Part shown: piece by piece, positions 8,144 to 16,693 of the stretch | How the letters are laid out: the number at the start of each line of letters is the position of its first letter | Position numbering within the stretch: the stretch's first letter is position 1 | Origin: Phil1 sp964612925 | Lineage (GTDB): Bacteria > Bacillota > Clostridia > Christensenellales > CAG-138 | DNA length: 64,000 nt | Assembly: GCA_964612925.1 (NCBI GenBank) | Contig: CAZTFU010000004.1 | Coordinates: forward strand, 25,933-89,932 | Direction of reading: 5' to 3' | Program-made: the position numbers and the translations under genes | The notes under the pieces: model-generated | Told to the model about the DNA's origin: nothing | Databases searched by the model: none | Seen by the model: the letters and a program-made list of their open reading frames with translations, nothing else

Positions 8144-9022
8144 ATGAGCGAAGCAAAGTATGCCATGTTCGTTAAGGCGGTTGAGCTTAAAAGTCTTGCC
8201 CTTGCGGCGGAACAGCTATGCTGTACGCCAAGTGCCGTAAGTCACGGCATAAGTGCGCTTGAGGCGGAACTTGGGCTGAAGCTTATGAAGCGCACGCGCG
8301 GCGGTGTTGAGCTTACGGCGGAGGGTGCACACGTTATAGATGCCGTTCGCGGCGTATTGAGCGCAATGGAGCGCGTGGAACAGGCCGCGCGCGAGGCACG
8401 AAGCGGCAGCGGCGGCACAGTGCGCATAGGCGCATTCACAAGCGTTGCCGTGCACTGGCTGCCGGGCATGATAAAAAGCTTTGATGCGCAATGTCCGCAT
8501 GTGGAATTTCGTCTGCTCAACGGCGATTATCACGACATAAACACATGGCTTGAGGAAGGCAGCATAGACATAGGTTTCGTAACAATGCCCGATTACCCCG
8601 AAAACTGCCGCTGTATATCATTAAAGGAGGATAGACTGCTTGCGGTTCTGCCCAAGTCGCACCCGCTTGCCAACGCCGGGAGTTTCCCCGTTGCACAGGC
8701 GGAAAACGAAAGCTTTATCTCCATAATGGAAAACAGTGACAACGATGCCCGCCGCGCACTGGATATGGCGGGTGTGCGGGCGCATGTGCGTTACACCACA
8801 AAGGATGATTATGCCGTTATAGCAATGGTGGAGCAGGGACTTGGCATAAGCATAATGCCCGAGCTTCTTCTAAGCGGTCACGCAAGTCATGTTGCCCTGC
8901 TTCCGCTCGACAACGGTGCAAGCCGTACCATAGGCGCGGCCATACCCAAGGCAAACGAGGACAATGCCGCCGCACAGCGTTTTGTTTCACATATGAAGGC
9001 ATGGCTGAGCGGCAATGTATGA
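8144..9022 (+). CDS. LysR-family transcriptional regulator (divergent to putP)
   Basis: 292-residue DNA-binding regulator. Residues 1-65 form the LysR winged helix-turn-helix: FVKAVELKSLALAAEQL then CTPSAVSHGISALEAELG and the wing region LMKRTRGGVELTAEG. The rest is a periplasmic-binding-protein-like effector domain (from about residue 88), with the usual DIGFVTMP strand and GLGISIMPELL near the C-terminus. Good ribosome site (GGAGG) upstream of ATG. Being divergent from the symporter, with a dyad across both promoters, it probably controls putP and itself; the ligand may be the transported amino acid, which is inference. Confidence 0.85.
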   Translation: MSEAKYAMFVKAVELKSLALAAEQLCCTPSAVSHGISALEAELGLKLMKRTRGGVELTAEGAHVIDAVRGVLSAMERVEQAAREARSGSGGTVRIGAFTSVAVHWLPGMIKSFDAQCPHVEFRLLNGDYHDINTWLEEGSIDIGFVTMPDYPENCRCISLKEDRLLAVLPKSHPLANAGSFPVAQAENESFISIMENSDNDARRALDMAGVRAHVRYTTKDDYAVIAMVEQGLGISIMPELLLSGHASHVALLPLDNGASRTIGAAIPKANEDNAAAQRFVSHMKAWLSGNV

Positions 9023-9087
9023 TGTGCGTTCCTTTCGGCTCCGCCGTACAGACGGAATACGACATGCAATTCGTCGGCATTATAAAG

Positions 9088-9118
9088 CCCCGATACCATA
9101 TAAAGCATCGGGTTTTTT
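9088..9118 (+). terminator. terminator of the LysR gene
   Basis: Stem CCCGAT (9089-9094) with ATCGGG (9107-9112), followed by T6. It may also serve the minus-strand M23 gene weakly. Confidence 0.75.
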
Positions 9119-9124
9119 ATATAA

Positions 9125-9163
9125 TAAATCAGCTTATTTCGGATAAATCGGCTTATTTCAAAT
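9125..9163. repeat. imperfect 19-bp tandem duplication
   Basis: TAAATCAGCTTATTTC at 9125-9140 and TAAATCGGCTTATTTC at 9144-9159, one mismatch, period 19. The second unit covers the stop codon of the M23 gene. Probably a local slippage duplication. Confidence 0.5.
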
Positions 9164-10349
9164 AAAATCTCGGATTGTAGGCCGTGCCGTTACAGCGCAG
9201 TTCAAAATGCAGATGTGCCTTATCGGCATTGCCGCTGCTGCCCGCAAGGGCAATAACGTCGCCCTGCGCCACGGTATCACCGAGTGATACAAGGCTTTCT
9301 TTAAGGTGTGCGTAGCGAGTGAGGAAGCCACCCTCATGCTGTATCTCCACTACAAGACCATAACCGCCGCGTTCCATAACGCTTACCACAGTGCCCGCTT
9401 CCGATGCAAGCACATTGTCGCCCTCGTCCGCCTCAAGGTCAAGGCCAAGGTGCAAAATGCCGTTGAGTTGGCCGAAATTTTGGCTTATCTTGCCGCTTTT
9501 TGTCGGGCGAATAAAGCTTAAACCCTCCGCAGACGGTCCCTTTACGCCCTCCCGCTTGCCGGGTTCCGTATGGTTGTCCGCCTTTATGCTTCCTTCGGCT
9601 ATCACGGCATCCACCCTAAGGCTTATTTCAAATGTTTCCGTCTTGCTTTTGCCCTGCTGTACGCCGTTTATGTATTCGGTAGTGGTAACGGTGCGGCTTT
9701 CGCCGTCTGTTCCATATGTTTTGACAAGTCGGGTGCCCTTTATAAGTGAAGCATCCTTTTCCGTTTTGGTTTCGTGAGCTATTATGTCCGTGCGCTTTTC
9801 ACTGAGCGTTGTTATAACCTTCAGCGGTGTGTTTTCGCCGCTGAGCAGTTCAAGCATAGTTTCATACGTCATCACCTCGGCGGTTGCGGCATCGTCAAGC
9901 TCCGCCGCGGCGACAAGCTCCACCTCGTTTTGTATATACGAATCCATACTGCCGGGCAGGTTGATTTTAAGCTCAAATGCGTAAACCGCCTCATCCAGCG
10001 CCTCTTCTGCGGCCTCCTTGCTTGCAAGCACGCCTATACATTCGCCGTCAATGACTATTGCGGTATCAACGAACGCTTCCTGTTCTGCGGCAGGTGTGCT
10101 TTCCGTCACGCAGGGAGTAATCTCGGGTGTCACGTCGGGAGTGGTTTCAACCGCCTGTGCGGAAGGGGTCGGCTCCGTGGTCGGCTGTGGCACCATAGGA
10201 TAGAGCGGCGCGGCATTAAAAATGCTTGCGGCAGCCACGGTGCAGGCAATTACGGCACATGCAATAAGCGATACCCACAGCGCGGTCTTTGAGCGCTTGC
10301 GCTCAACGGGCATATATTCTTCTTCGAAATCATTCATGTTCTTTTCCAT
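9153..10349 (-). CDS. membrane-anchored G5 and M23 (LytM) domain protein
   Basis: 398 residues. A cytoplasmic tail of about 20 residues, one transmembrane helix (TALWVSLIACAVIACTVAAA), a Thr/Pro-rich linker, a middle part ending in a G5-like domain (KTYGTDGESRTVTTTEYING) and a C-terminal M23 peptidase domain. The M23 metal ligands look intact: HLGLDLEADEGD (HxxxD) and HLHFEL near the end (HxH), so it could cut peptidoglycan peptides. I place the start at ATG 10349; an upstream frame to 10487 runs through the divergent ispE promoter and is unlikely. An ATG at 10337 with a GGAAAAG site is the alternative. A TATAAT lies only 7 nt before the ATG at 10349. Confidence 0.82.
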   Translation of the reverse strand: MEKNMNDFEEEYMPVERKRSKTALWVSLIACAVIACTVAAASIFNAAPLYPMVPQPTTEPTPSAQAVETTPDVTPEITPCVTESTPAAEQEAFVDTAIVIDGECIGVLASKEAAEEALDEAVYAFELKINLPGSMDSYIQNEVELVAAAELDDAATAEVMTYETMLELLSGENTPLKVITTLSEKRTDIIAHETKTEKDASLIKGTRLVKTYGTDGESRTVTTTEYINGVQQGKSKTETFEISLRVDAVIAEGSIKADNHTEPGKREGVKGPSAEGLSFIRPTKSGKISQNFGQLNGILHLGLDLEADEGDNVLASEAGTVVSVMERGGYGLVVEIQHEGGFLTRYAHLKESLVSLGDTVAQGDVIALAGSSGNADKAHLHFELRCNGTAYNPRFYLK

Positions 10350-10356
10350 GATCAAT

Positions 10357-10362
10357 ATTATA
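10357..10362 (-). promoter_or_regulatory. possible -10 box of the M23 gene
   Basis: TATAAT on the minus strand, 7 nt before ATG 10349. No convincing -35 box. If used, transcription would start at about the start codon, giving a leaderless or 13-nt-leader mRNA. Confidence 0.4.
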
Positions 10363-10407
10363 GCATTAAAAAGCGGCAATATAAGTGAAAAGTTTGAAAA
10401 TACATAG

Positions 10408-10413
10408 TATAAT
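10408..10413 (+). promoter_or_regulatory. possible -10 box of ispE
   Basis: TATAAT ending 6 nt before the ispE ATG at 10420, with only a poor -35 (GTGAAA, 10385-10390, 17-bp spacer). There is no Shine-Dalgarno sequence, so translation may be leaderless. Confidence 0.4.
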
Positions 10414-10419
10414 ATAAAA

Positions 10420-11262
10420 ATGATGAAATATGATGCCGAAATAAAAGCATATGCAAAGATCAATCTTACGCTCGACGTTATGGGCAAGCGCAGTGATTCC
10501 TACCATGAGCTTTGCACGATAATGCAGACCATTGACCTGTTTGACGAGATATATGCGGACTTTTCTTCAGACCGCATAGAGGTCATATCGGATATTTCGT
10601 TGCCCCGTGACAGCGTTGCTTTCCGTGCGGCATACGAGTACCAGAGGCGTACCCGCTCGGGCGGTGCAAGCATTTTTATACTGAATCACATTCCCGAAAT
10701 GGCGGGGCTTGGCGGCTCAAGTGCCGACGGCGCGGGCGTGCTGAGACTTATGCAGGAGCATTACAACGCCATGAGTGAAGGTGATCTGTTCTCGCTTGCA
10801 TCGGAACTTGGATCCGATGTGCCGTTTCTTCTTCGCGGAGGGCTTGCCGTTTGCCGCGGGCGCGGAGAAATAATAACTTCCCTGCCCGACACGGACATTT
10901 GCTGCCTTATCATAAAGCCAAAGGAAGGAATATCGACAAAGCGACTTTTTGCCTCACTTGTTCCACCGTATGCACCCGCGCACAGCGGTGATGCGGAAAA
11001 GGCCATACTCGGCGGCGATATGGCGGGGTTGTGCGGAAGCGTTTCAAACGCGCTTTCAAGCACGGCGGAAGCCATTCTGCCGGAAATAGCCGAAATAAAG
11101 CGGCGACTTACGGACTTGGGTGCGCTTGCTGCGGAGATGAGCGGCAGCGGCAGTGCATGCTTTGGAATATTCGAAAGCGAAGCAAAAGCAAAAGCAGCAA
11201 TGAATGCGTTTTCGGATATGCCCTTTTATCGGGTGTGCAAAAGCACGGGGCATATGATATAA
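10420..11262 (+). CDS. ispE: 4-diphosphocytidyl-2-C-methyl-D-erythritol kinase
   Basis: Cytosolic GHMP kinase (280 residues) of the non-mevalonate isoprenoid pathway; it phosphorylates CDP-methylerythritol at the 2-OH with ATP. The family start AYAKINLTLDVMGKR (active-site Lys and Asn) is at about residues 10-24, the ATP loop PEMAGLGGSSADGAG is near 89-103, and the C-terminal GHMP motif AAEMSGSGSACFGIF is near 236-250. Complete length. Followed by murC, so isoprenoid supply for undecaprenyl phosphate and wall-precursor synthesis are paired. No ribosome binding site before ATG 10420 or 10423. Confidence 0.93.
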   Translation: MMKYDAEIKAYAKINLTLDVMGKRSDSYHELCTIMQTIDLFDEIYADFSSDRIEVISDISLPRDSVAFRAAYEYQRRTRSGGASIFILNHIPEMAGLGGSSADGAGVLRLMQEHYNAMSEGDLFSLASELGSDVPFLLRGGLAVCRGRGEIITSLPDTDICCLIIKPKEGISTKRLFASLVPPYAPAHSGDAEKAILGGDMAGLCGSVSNALSSTAEAILPEIAEIKRRLTDLGALAAEMSGSGSACFGIFESEAKAKAAMNAFSDMPFYRVCKSTGHMI

Positions 11263-11295
11263 TAATATGTTGAAAAAGATTTGGAGGCTATTGAC

Positions 11296-12657
11296 ATGGC
11301 GCATATAAGCGAGCATAAAAAAATACACCTCATAGGCATAGGCGGCTGTTCGATGAGCGGCCTTGCAAGCATATTGAAAAGTCGCGGCTACTATGTTCAG
11401 GGGTCGGACAGGGCACAATCCCCCTTTACGGATAGACTTGAGCAACTCGGTGTTAAGGTGTTTATAGGACATGATGCCGCAAACATAGCCGACTGTGACA
11501 TGGTGATATATTCTGCCGCCATAAAGGCGGATAACGTTGAGCGGCTTGAAGCTGCACGGCGTAACATACCCGAAATAGAGCGAAGCGTTGCACTTGGGCA
11601 GCTTACGGAAGGTTACAAAAGCGTAGTGGGCATAGCGGGCTGCCACGGCAAGACCACCATAACAAGCATGCTTGCCCTCATATGCGAACAGGGCGGGCCC
11701 GATGCCACGGTGCATGTCGGCGGCTTTGTCGATTTTTTGGGCGGAGGGGTAAGGCTTGGCGCACATGATATGTTCATTACGGAAGCCTGCGAATATGTTG
11801 AAAGTTTCCTCACCCTAAGACCCACCATAGCCCTTATAAACAACATCGACAACGATCACCTTGACTATTACGGCGATATGGAGCACATTGTTGCGGCATT
11901 CAGAAAATATGTTGCGCTCCTTCCCGAAAACGGGCTTTTGATAGGCAACAGCGATGATTTCCGCGTGCGCACTCTGCTTGAGGGCTACAGCGGAAGAAAG
12001 CTCAGCTACGGCATGCAAAATGCCGACTATACCCCCGCTAATATAGTTTATGACGATAACGGCTTCCCCGGCTTTGACGTAATGTTCAAGGGCGAGAGGA
12101 TAATGCATATACAGCTTCAAATTCCCGGTGAACACAGCGTTGTAAACGCAATAGCCGCCGTGGCCGTTGCACGCGAAGCGGGTGCGGATGATGCGCATAT
12201 TGCAGCCGCACTTTCCTCATTTCACAATACCCGCCGCCGCTTTGAGTTTTACGGTGAAAGGAACGGGGTGAGGATATATCACGATTACGGCCACCACCCG
12301 TCCGAGATAGAGGCCACAATGAAAGCCGCCCAAAACGTTAAGCACAACAAGCTTTTCTGCGTGTTCCAGTGCAATTCATACACAAGGGCAAAAACCCTGT
12401 TTTTGAACGATGTAACGTGCTTTAACCTTGCGGATGCCACGCTTGTGCCCGATATTTATCCCGGGCGCGAAAAGGATGACGGCACGGTTCACGCAAAGGA
12501 TATGGTGAATGCCATAAACGCATCCGGCGGCAATGCTTTGTACCTTGGCACGTTTGAACGCATAAGGGAATATCTTGATGCCAATGCATCAAGCGGTGAT
12601 ATTGTTGTTACCATAGGCAGCGGAGACGTTTATCAGCAGACATACAAGCTGCTTTAA
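11296..12657 (+). CDS. murC: UDP-N-acetylmuramate--L-alanine ligase
   Basis: Cytosolic Mur ligase of 453 residues that adds L-Ala to UDP-MurNAc, using ATP, in peptidoglycan synthesis. The N-terminal Rossmann-like domain begins KIHLIGIGGCSMSGLA; the ATP P-loop is AGCHGKTTITSML; the central domain has ITEACEYVESFLTL and NIDNDHLDYYG; the C-terminal domain begins after IYHDYGHHPSEIEA. The true start is ATG 11296, preceded by TTGGAGG (11281-11287). Probably co-transcribed with ispE, 33 nt downstream. The gene is full length and intact. Confidence 0.93.
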   Translation: MAHISEHKKIHLIGIGGCSMSGLASILKSRGYYVQGSDRAQSPFTDRLEQLGVKVFIGHDAANIADCDMVIYSAAIKADNVERLEAARRNIPEIERSVALGQLTEGYKSVVGIAGCHGKTTITSMLALICEQGGPDATVHVGGFVDFLGGGVRLGAHDMFITEACEYVESFLTLRPTIALINNIDNDHLDYYGDMEHIVAAFRKYVALLPENGLLIGNSDDFRVRTLLEGYSGRKLSYGMQNADYTPANIVYDDNGFPGFDVMFKGERIMHIQLQIPGEHSVVNAIAAVAVAREAGADDAHIAAALSSFHNTRRRFEFYGERNGVRIYHDYGHHPSEIEATMKAAQNVKHNKLFCVFQCNSYTRAKTLFLNDVTCFNLADATLVPDIYPGREKDDGTVHAKDMVNAINASGGNALYLGTFERIREYLDANASSGDIVVTIGSGDVYQQTYKLL

Positions 12658-12675
12658 TATAGCAAGGAGGATTGC

Positions 12676-13806
12676 ATGGAAAACACTCACGAGCCCATAC
12701 CCATGCGCCCGCTTACAATGCGCGGCGTGTTCGGCATAACGTGGACAATCATGAAGCGAAGGCTGTTCGGCACGACCGCATTCGTGTTTCTGCTGCGCAT
12801 GACGACATTGGCGGCGCTTGCAGTGCTTTGTGCGCCCGCAATAGCGGCATTGCTTAACGGTGCGGGTTGGTACGACGGTACCGTTACCGTGTTTATATTG
12901 CTGGATGCGTTGCTTGCCATTGTTATCATGTTAGCCGCATGGCTTGTACTTGACCCGATAATCAACGGCACCGTTTATACGGAAATGTCAATGCGCATTT
13001 ACGGGCAAAGTTCCTCGCTTTCTCGGCTTTTTCACCGTGCAAAATTCGGATTAAAGCAATTCTTTCCGCTTAACCTTTGCCAAAGCGTAGCAAATCTTAT
13101 TGCGGGCATTGCCGTGTATATTATAAGCGTTATACTCGGCACGGTTACGGTTCTCGTGGGTCTTACGGCAATATTGATGGGCACGTCGAGTAGTATATTC
13201 GAGTTTGTCGACCCGTTTGAACACGGTATGGGTACGGAAGCCACAATAGTCGTGCTTTTGATAATCATAATAAGCGCTATAGTTTCCGTTTGCATAAGGG
13301 TGCCGCTCAGTTTTACATATCCTGCGGCAATAAACGAGAATAAGAAGGGCTTTGCCGCGGTCGGCCGCAGTTTGACGCTCGGGTTTAAGCGGTACAAGCG
13401 CACGCTTTGTGCAAAGCTGCTGTTCACGCTTGTCGAGTTAATTGTGTTTGCCGTTGCGTATGCCGCCGTTGTTGCCGTTTCCGCAATAGGCTATCTTGCG
13501 CTGAAGCAATTTGAGGCAATAGAGGTCGTGATCATGGTATTTGCCGTGTTAGCATTGTTGTTTGTTGCCGCGTTCATCGGCACATACCATGCCGCGCTCG
13601 ATACCGTGCTTTACTTTGACGCGCGCATGCGCACGGAGCAGGACTCGTCGAGACACAATAACGGCCAAAGCAGTGCGCAATACGGTCATGAGCGGCACAC
13701 TGCCGAAACGACAGGTGAAGAATATCGCGACACTACGGAAGCAAACGATGACCATATACCGCAGGATAATGACGATAAGCAAGGCGAAAGCGATACAACG
13801 CCTTGA
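12676..13806 (+). CDS. polytopic membrane protein with acidic C-terminal tail
   Basis: 376 residues, family not recognised. Six or so hydrophobic segments (around 35-60, 70-95, 145-185, 195-220, 255-280 and 285-310) are separated by short basic loops; it ends in about 60 very polar residues (HNNGQSSAQYGHERH...), rich in Glu, Asp, His and Gln, which must be cytoplasmic or disordered. The general layout (FKRYKRTLCAKLLF before a helix pair) resembles small integral-membrane families of Clostridia with no known role. Strong AAGGAGG site before ATG. It lies 19 nt after murC and 31 nt before a small acidic protein, so probably the same transcript. Confidence 0.6.
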   Translation: MENTHEPIPMRPLTMRGVFGITWTIMKRRLFGTTAFVFLLRMTTLAALAVLCAPAIAALLNGAGWYDGTVTVFILLDALLAIVIMLAAWLVLDPIINGTVYTEMSMRIYGQSSSLSRLFHRAKFGLKQFFPLNLCQSVANLIAGIAVYIISVILGTVTVLVGLTAILMGTSSSIFEFVDPFEHGMGTEATIVVLLIIIISAIVSVCIRVPLSFTYPAAINENKKGFAAVGRSLTLGFKRYKRTLCAKLLFTLVELIVFAVAYAAVVAVSAIGYLALKQFEAIEVVIMVFAVLALLFVAAFIGTYHAALDTVLYFDARMRTEQDSSRHNNGQSSAQYGHERHTAETTGEEYRDTTEANDDHIPQDNDDKQGESDTTP

Positions 13807-13836
13807 CATATATACAATTATAAGGAGGATAATGAA

Positions 13837-14157
13837 ATGTATATCGATATCAACATTGACGAAATGAAGGGCTACATAATCAACAAGTTCACCGTTGAGG
13901 GCGACTTTGACTTTCTTGAGGAGGGTGAGCTTCAAAAGATAGTTGACGATCTTCTTGACCTTGACAACGAGTATATGGCCAAAAGCGGTGCGGACGAGGG
14001 CGAAGATTACGACGATGACGATGCATACGACCTCATCTTTGCGGGAATGCAGAAGCGCTGGCCCAAATACAAGGAATTTGCAATGCGCCTGAGTGAAGAT
14101 TATCTTGATTTTGCCGAGGAATATCTTGAATCCGTAGGCGCTATAGAGTGGGAGTAA
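13837..14157 (+). CDS. small acidic conserved protein
   Basis: 106 residues, strongly acidic (runs such as EGEDYDDDDAYDL), predicted mainly helical and soluble, without a signal peptide. No recognisable domain. It has an excellent AAGGAGG site, codon use like its neighbours and ends 3 nt before the next small gene, which argues that both are real and co-translated. Function unknown. Confidence 0.6.
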   Translation: MYIDINIDEMKGYIINKFTVEGDFDFLEEGELQKIVDDLLDLDNEYMAKSGADEGEDYDDDDAYDLIFAGMQKRWPKYKEFAMRLSEDYLDFAEEYLESVGAIEWE

Positions 14158-14160
14158 CGG

Positions 14161-14394
14161 ATGAAGATAACCAACATCGTCGAACCGAACCGCTTCTTTG
14201 ATGCGGTGAACCACTGCCGAGGGCGTGTTGAGCTTATTACGGGCGAAGGGGACAGGCTGAACCTTAAATCCACGCTTTGCCAGTATATCGCACTCACGCA
14301 GATGTTTCAGGATGGGCAGATAGAAGGCGTTGAACTTTGCCTGAGTGAAATTGAGGATGCCGAACTTATCGCCCCGTACATAGTTAAAGAATAA
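14161..14394 (+). CDS. small conserved cytosolic protein
   Basis: 77 residues beginning MKITNIVEPNRFFDAVNHC. Short proteins of this shape occur widely in Clostridia; some carry a misleading polyA-polymerase name in public annotation, but no polymerase motif is present here. It has a conserved-looking GRVELITGEGDRLNLKSTL segment and an acidic C-terminus. It overlaps nothing and follows the acidic protein by 3 nt; a terminator follows 12 nt after its stop. Function unknown. Confidence 0.6.
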   Translation: MKITNIVEPNRFFDAVNHCRGRVELITGEGDRLNLKSTLCQYIALTQMFQDGQIEGVELCLSEIEDAELIAPYIVKE

Positions 14395-14405
14395 AGTTCA
14401 ATCAT

Positions 14406-14437
14406 AACCGCCTTGTTCATACAACGGGCGGTTTTTG
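14406..14437 (+). terminator. terminator closing the ispE-murC transcript
   Basis: ACCGCC (14407-14412) pairs with GGCGGT (14427-14432), with inner TTGT/ACAA pairs, followed by T5. Confidence 0.8.
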
Positions 14438-14494
14438 TATATTCGGCAGTCATGGTGCATCATGCCCTGCCTAAATGAATATTTTTGCCCCATG

Positions 14495-14523
14495 TTGACA
14501 CTGTTGCCCTAAAGGAATAAACT
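14495..14523 (+). promoter_or_regulatory. alr promoter
   Basis: Consensus TTGACA (14495-14500), 17-bp spacer, TAAACT (14518-14523). The leader contains a short GGGC-GAAG-GCCC hairpin just before the ribosome site. Confidence 0.7.
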
Positions 14524-14566
14524 GTACATTATCAGGGCGAAGGCCCACTTTTTCGGAGGCGATATT

Positions 14567-15703
14567 ATGAATGAGCTTATTTCTCAAACCGCTCGTACAT
14601 GGGCGGAAATAGACTTGGCCGCATTGAAGCATAACTATGAACTTGCCCGCAAAACAGGCAAAAAGGTCATGTGTGTAATGAAGGCCGATTCCTACGGTCA
14701 CGGCGCGGTACGCTGCGGCAGATTCCTTGAAAAGTGCGGAGCGGATGCGTTTGCCGTGGCATGTTTGAGTGAAGGCGTTGAGCTGAGGCAGGGCGGCATA
14801 ACAAAGCCCATACTGGTGCTCGGCTTTACCCCCGCCGAATACGCGAACGTGCTTGCCGAGTTTGACATTACCCAGACCCTTGTTGACGAAAGCCATGCCA
14901 TGGAGCTTAACGAGGCCGCAAGCGCACTCGGCGTTACCGTAAAGGGACACATAAAGCTTGATACGGGCATGAGCCGTGCGGGTCTTTTTGCGCAGGGTGA
15001 GGAAGCGGCGCTTGCCGCGGCGCAGGCCGCCGAGCGCATGAGCAAGCTGTCAAACGTTAAGGTAACGGGTATGTATACTCATTTTGCCGTGGCCGATGTG
15101 CCCGAGCAGGACGAGTTCACCGCATGGCAGCTCGGCAACTATAAATTCGTCATGAACTACCTTACCGAGCGCGGCCTCAGGCCCGAAACCTGCCACACCA
15201 GCAACAGCGCGGGCATACTCTATCACCCCGAATCCCAGATAGACATGGTGCGTGAGGGTGCAATGCTTTACGGCATGTATCCAAGCAGTGAACCGCAGGT
15301 GGGGCCGCTCAAGTCCGTTATGACGCTTAAAAGCCGCGTATCTCAGGTGCGCAACTTCCCCGCGGGCGCAACGGTAAGCTATGGCCGTACCTTCAAGGGG
15401 GACAGGCCTTTTACCACCGCCGTAATAGTTGCGGGCTATGCCGACGGCTATTCACGCAGACTTTCAAACAACACCACCGTTACGATAAACGGTGTTCGCT
15501 ATCCGCAGGCAGGCCGCGTCTGCATGGATATGTGCATGGCGCTTGTTGACCCCGACAAGGTAAAGCGCGGTGACGTTGTGACGCTTATAGGCGGCGATTC
15601 CATAACATGGGAAGAGGCCGCAACAAAGCTCGGCACAAACAACCTTGAACTTATCTGCCTTGTTACAAAGCGCGCACCAAGGGTCTACGTAAACGAGGAG
15701 TAA
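14567..15703 (+). CDS. alr: alanine racemase
   Basis: PLP enzyme (378 residues) that interconverts L- and D-alanine, supplying D-Ala for peptidoglycan. The PLP lysine is K39 in VMKADSYGHGA; the TIM-barrel motifs KLDTGMSRAGL and NSAGIL are present, as is the tyrosine region MLYGMYPSSEP and the C-terminal beta-domain VCMDMCMALVD. Good GGAGG site before ATG. It has its own promoter and is followed 9 nt later by a hydrolase gene. With murC and the M23 protein it forms a cell-wall neighbourhood. Confidence 0.93.
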   Translation: MNELISQTARTWAEIDLAALKHNYELARKTGKKVMCVMKADSYGHGAVRCGRFLEKCGADAFAVACLSEGVELRQGGITKPILVLGFTPAEYANVLAEFDITQTLVDESHAMELNEAASALGVTVKGHIKLDTGMSRAGLFAQGEEAALAAAQAAERMSKLSNVKVTGMYTHFAVADVPEQDEFTAWQLGNYKFVMNYLTERGLRPETCHTSNSAGILYHPESQIDMVREGAMLYGMYPSSEPQVGPLKSVMTLKSRVSQVRNFPAGATVSYGRTFKGDRPFTTAVIVAGYADGYSRRLSNNTTVTINGVRYPQAGRVCMDMCMALVDPDKVKRGDVVTLIGGDSITWEEAATKLGTNNLELICLVTKRAPRVYVNEE

Positions 15704-15712
15704 TTCCGTACC

Positions 15713-16651
15713 ATGGTTTGGGTATGGATATTGCTTGCGCTTATAGTGCTGTCCGTCACAGCCGTATTCGCGGTTTCATGGGTGCTGGTAAGTCAGGTGA
15801 TCGACCCCGTACATTCCTCACTTGAAGAGGTGGAACAGCTTGAGGTCGAACGCGGTAACTTTGCCGCTGGCGAAATGGCATCAATGGTGCCCGACGAGGA
15901 GGGTAGCCTTATCGCGCGGGACGGCGTGCGCCTTGACTACTGCTGGTACCGTGCAAGCGTGCCCACAACAAAGGTGTGCGTGCTTGCACACGGATTTTGG
16001 GTGCGGCGCGAATCGGAGCTTAAATATGCGCGCATATATATGCAACGCGGATATGATGTGTTGCTGTACCATCAAAGGGCAAGCGGCACATCCGAGGGGA
16101 AATACTGCACAATGGGCTATAAGGAGCGGTACGACCTTGCCGATTTTGTCGCACTTGCGCGTAAGGACAAGGGCTATCCCGAAAGGCCGTGTACCGTTGG
16201 CGTGCATGGCGATTCCATGGGCGGTGCAACGGTGATATTGTGCGCACTCGGTGAAAATCCGCCCGATTTTGCCGTTGCGGATTGTCCGTTTGCCGATCTT
16301 CACGATCAGCTCATGTTCAGCATAAACGCAATGAAAGGGCTGCCGAGTCGCCCGTTCGAGTGGCCCGCAGACAAGCTGTTGCGGCTGAGGGCGGGGTTCG
16401 GCTATAAGGACGTTTCCCCGCTTGAGGAGCTGAAGGCGCACAACGGCGCACCCGATCTGCCGCTGTTGCTTATCCACGGCACGAGGGACAGGCTTATACC
16501 CTATGGCGGCACACTGAAGCTGTATGACGCAAAGCGCGGCAAAAAGGCACTGTACATCTGTCCCGATGCGGGGCATGTGCGCAGCATAAGTCAAGACAGG
16601 GAAAAGTATTATTCCGTTGTAAACGAATTTTTGGACAAATACGGCTTTTAA
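15713..16651 (+). CDS. membrane-anchored alpha/beta hydrolase
   Basis: 312 residues. One N-terminal transmembrane helix (about 3-27) then an alpha/beta hydrolase domain. The oxyanion region is VLAHGFWVR, the nucleophile elbow is GVHGDSMGGA (Ser), and the acid and base are in LLIHGTRDRLIPYGG (Asp) and CPDAGHVRS (His), so the triad looks complete. Similar proteins are annotated as serine aminopeptidase S33 or cinnamoyl-ester hydrolase-like; the substrate cannot be read from sequence. Co-transcribed with alr (9-nt gap). Confidence 0.8.
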   Translation: MVWVWILLALIVLSVTAVFAVSWVLVSQVIDPVHSSLEEVEQLEVERGNFAAGEMASMVPDEEGSLIARDGVRLDYCWYRASVPTTKVCVLAHGFWVRRESELKYARIYMQRGYDVLLYHQRASGTSEGKYCTMGYKERYDLADFVALARKDKGYPERPCTVGVHGDSMGGATVILCALGENPPDFAVADCPFADLHDQLMFSINAMKGLPSRPFEWPADKLLRLRAGFGYKDVSPLEELKAHNGAPDLPLLLIHGTRDRLIPYGGTLKLYDAKRGKKALYICPDAGHVRSISQDREKYYSVVNEFLDKYGF

Positions 16652-16693
16652 GCCGCAAAAACAACAAATCAAGCAAAAAAGGAGAACCATCAA

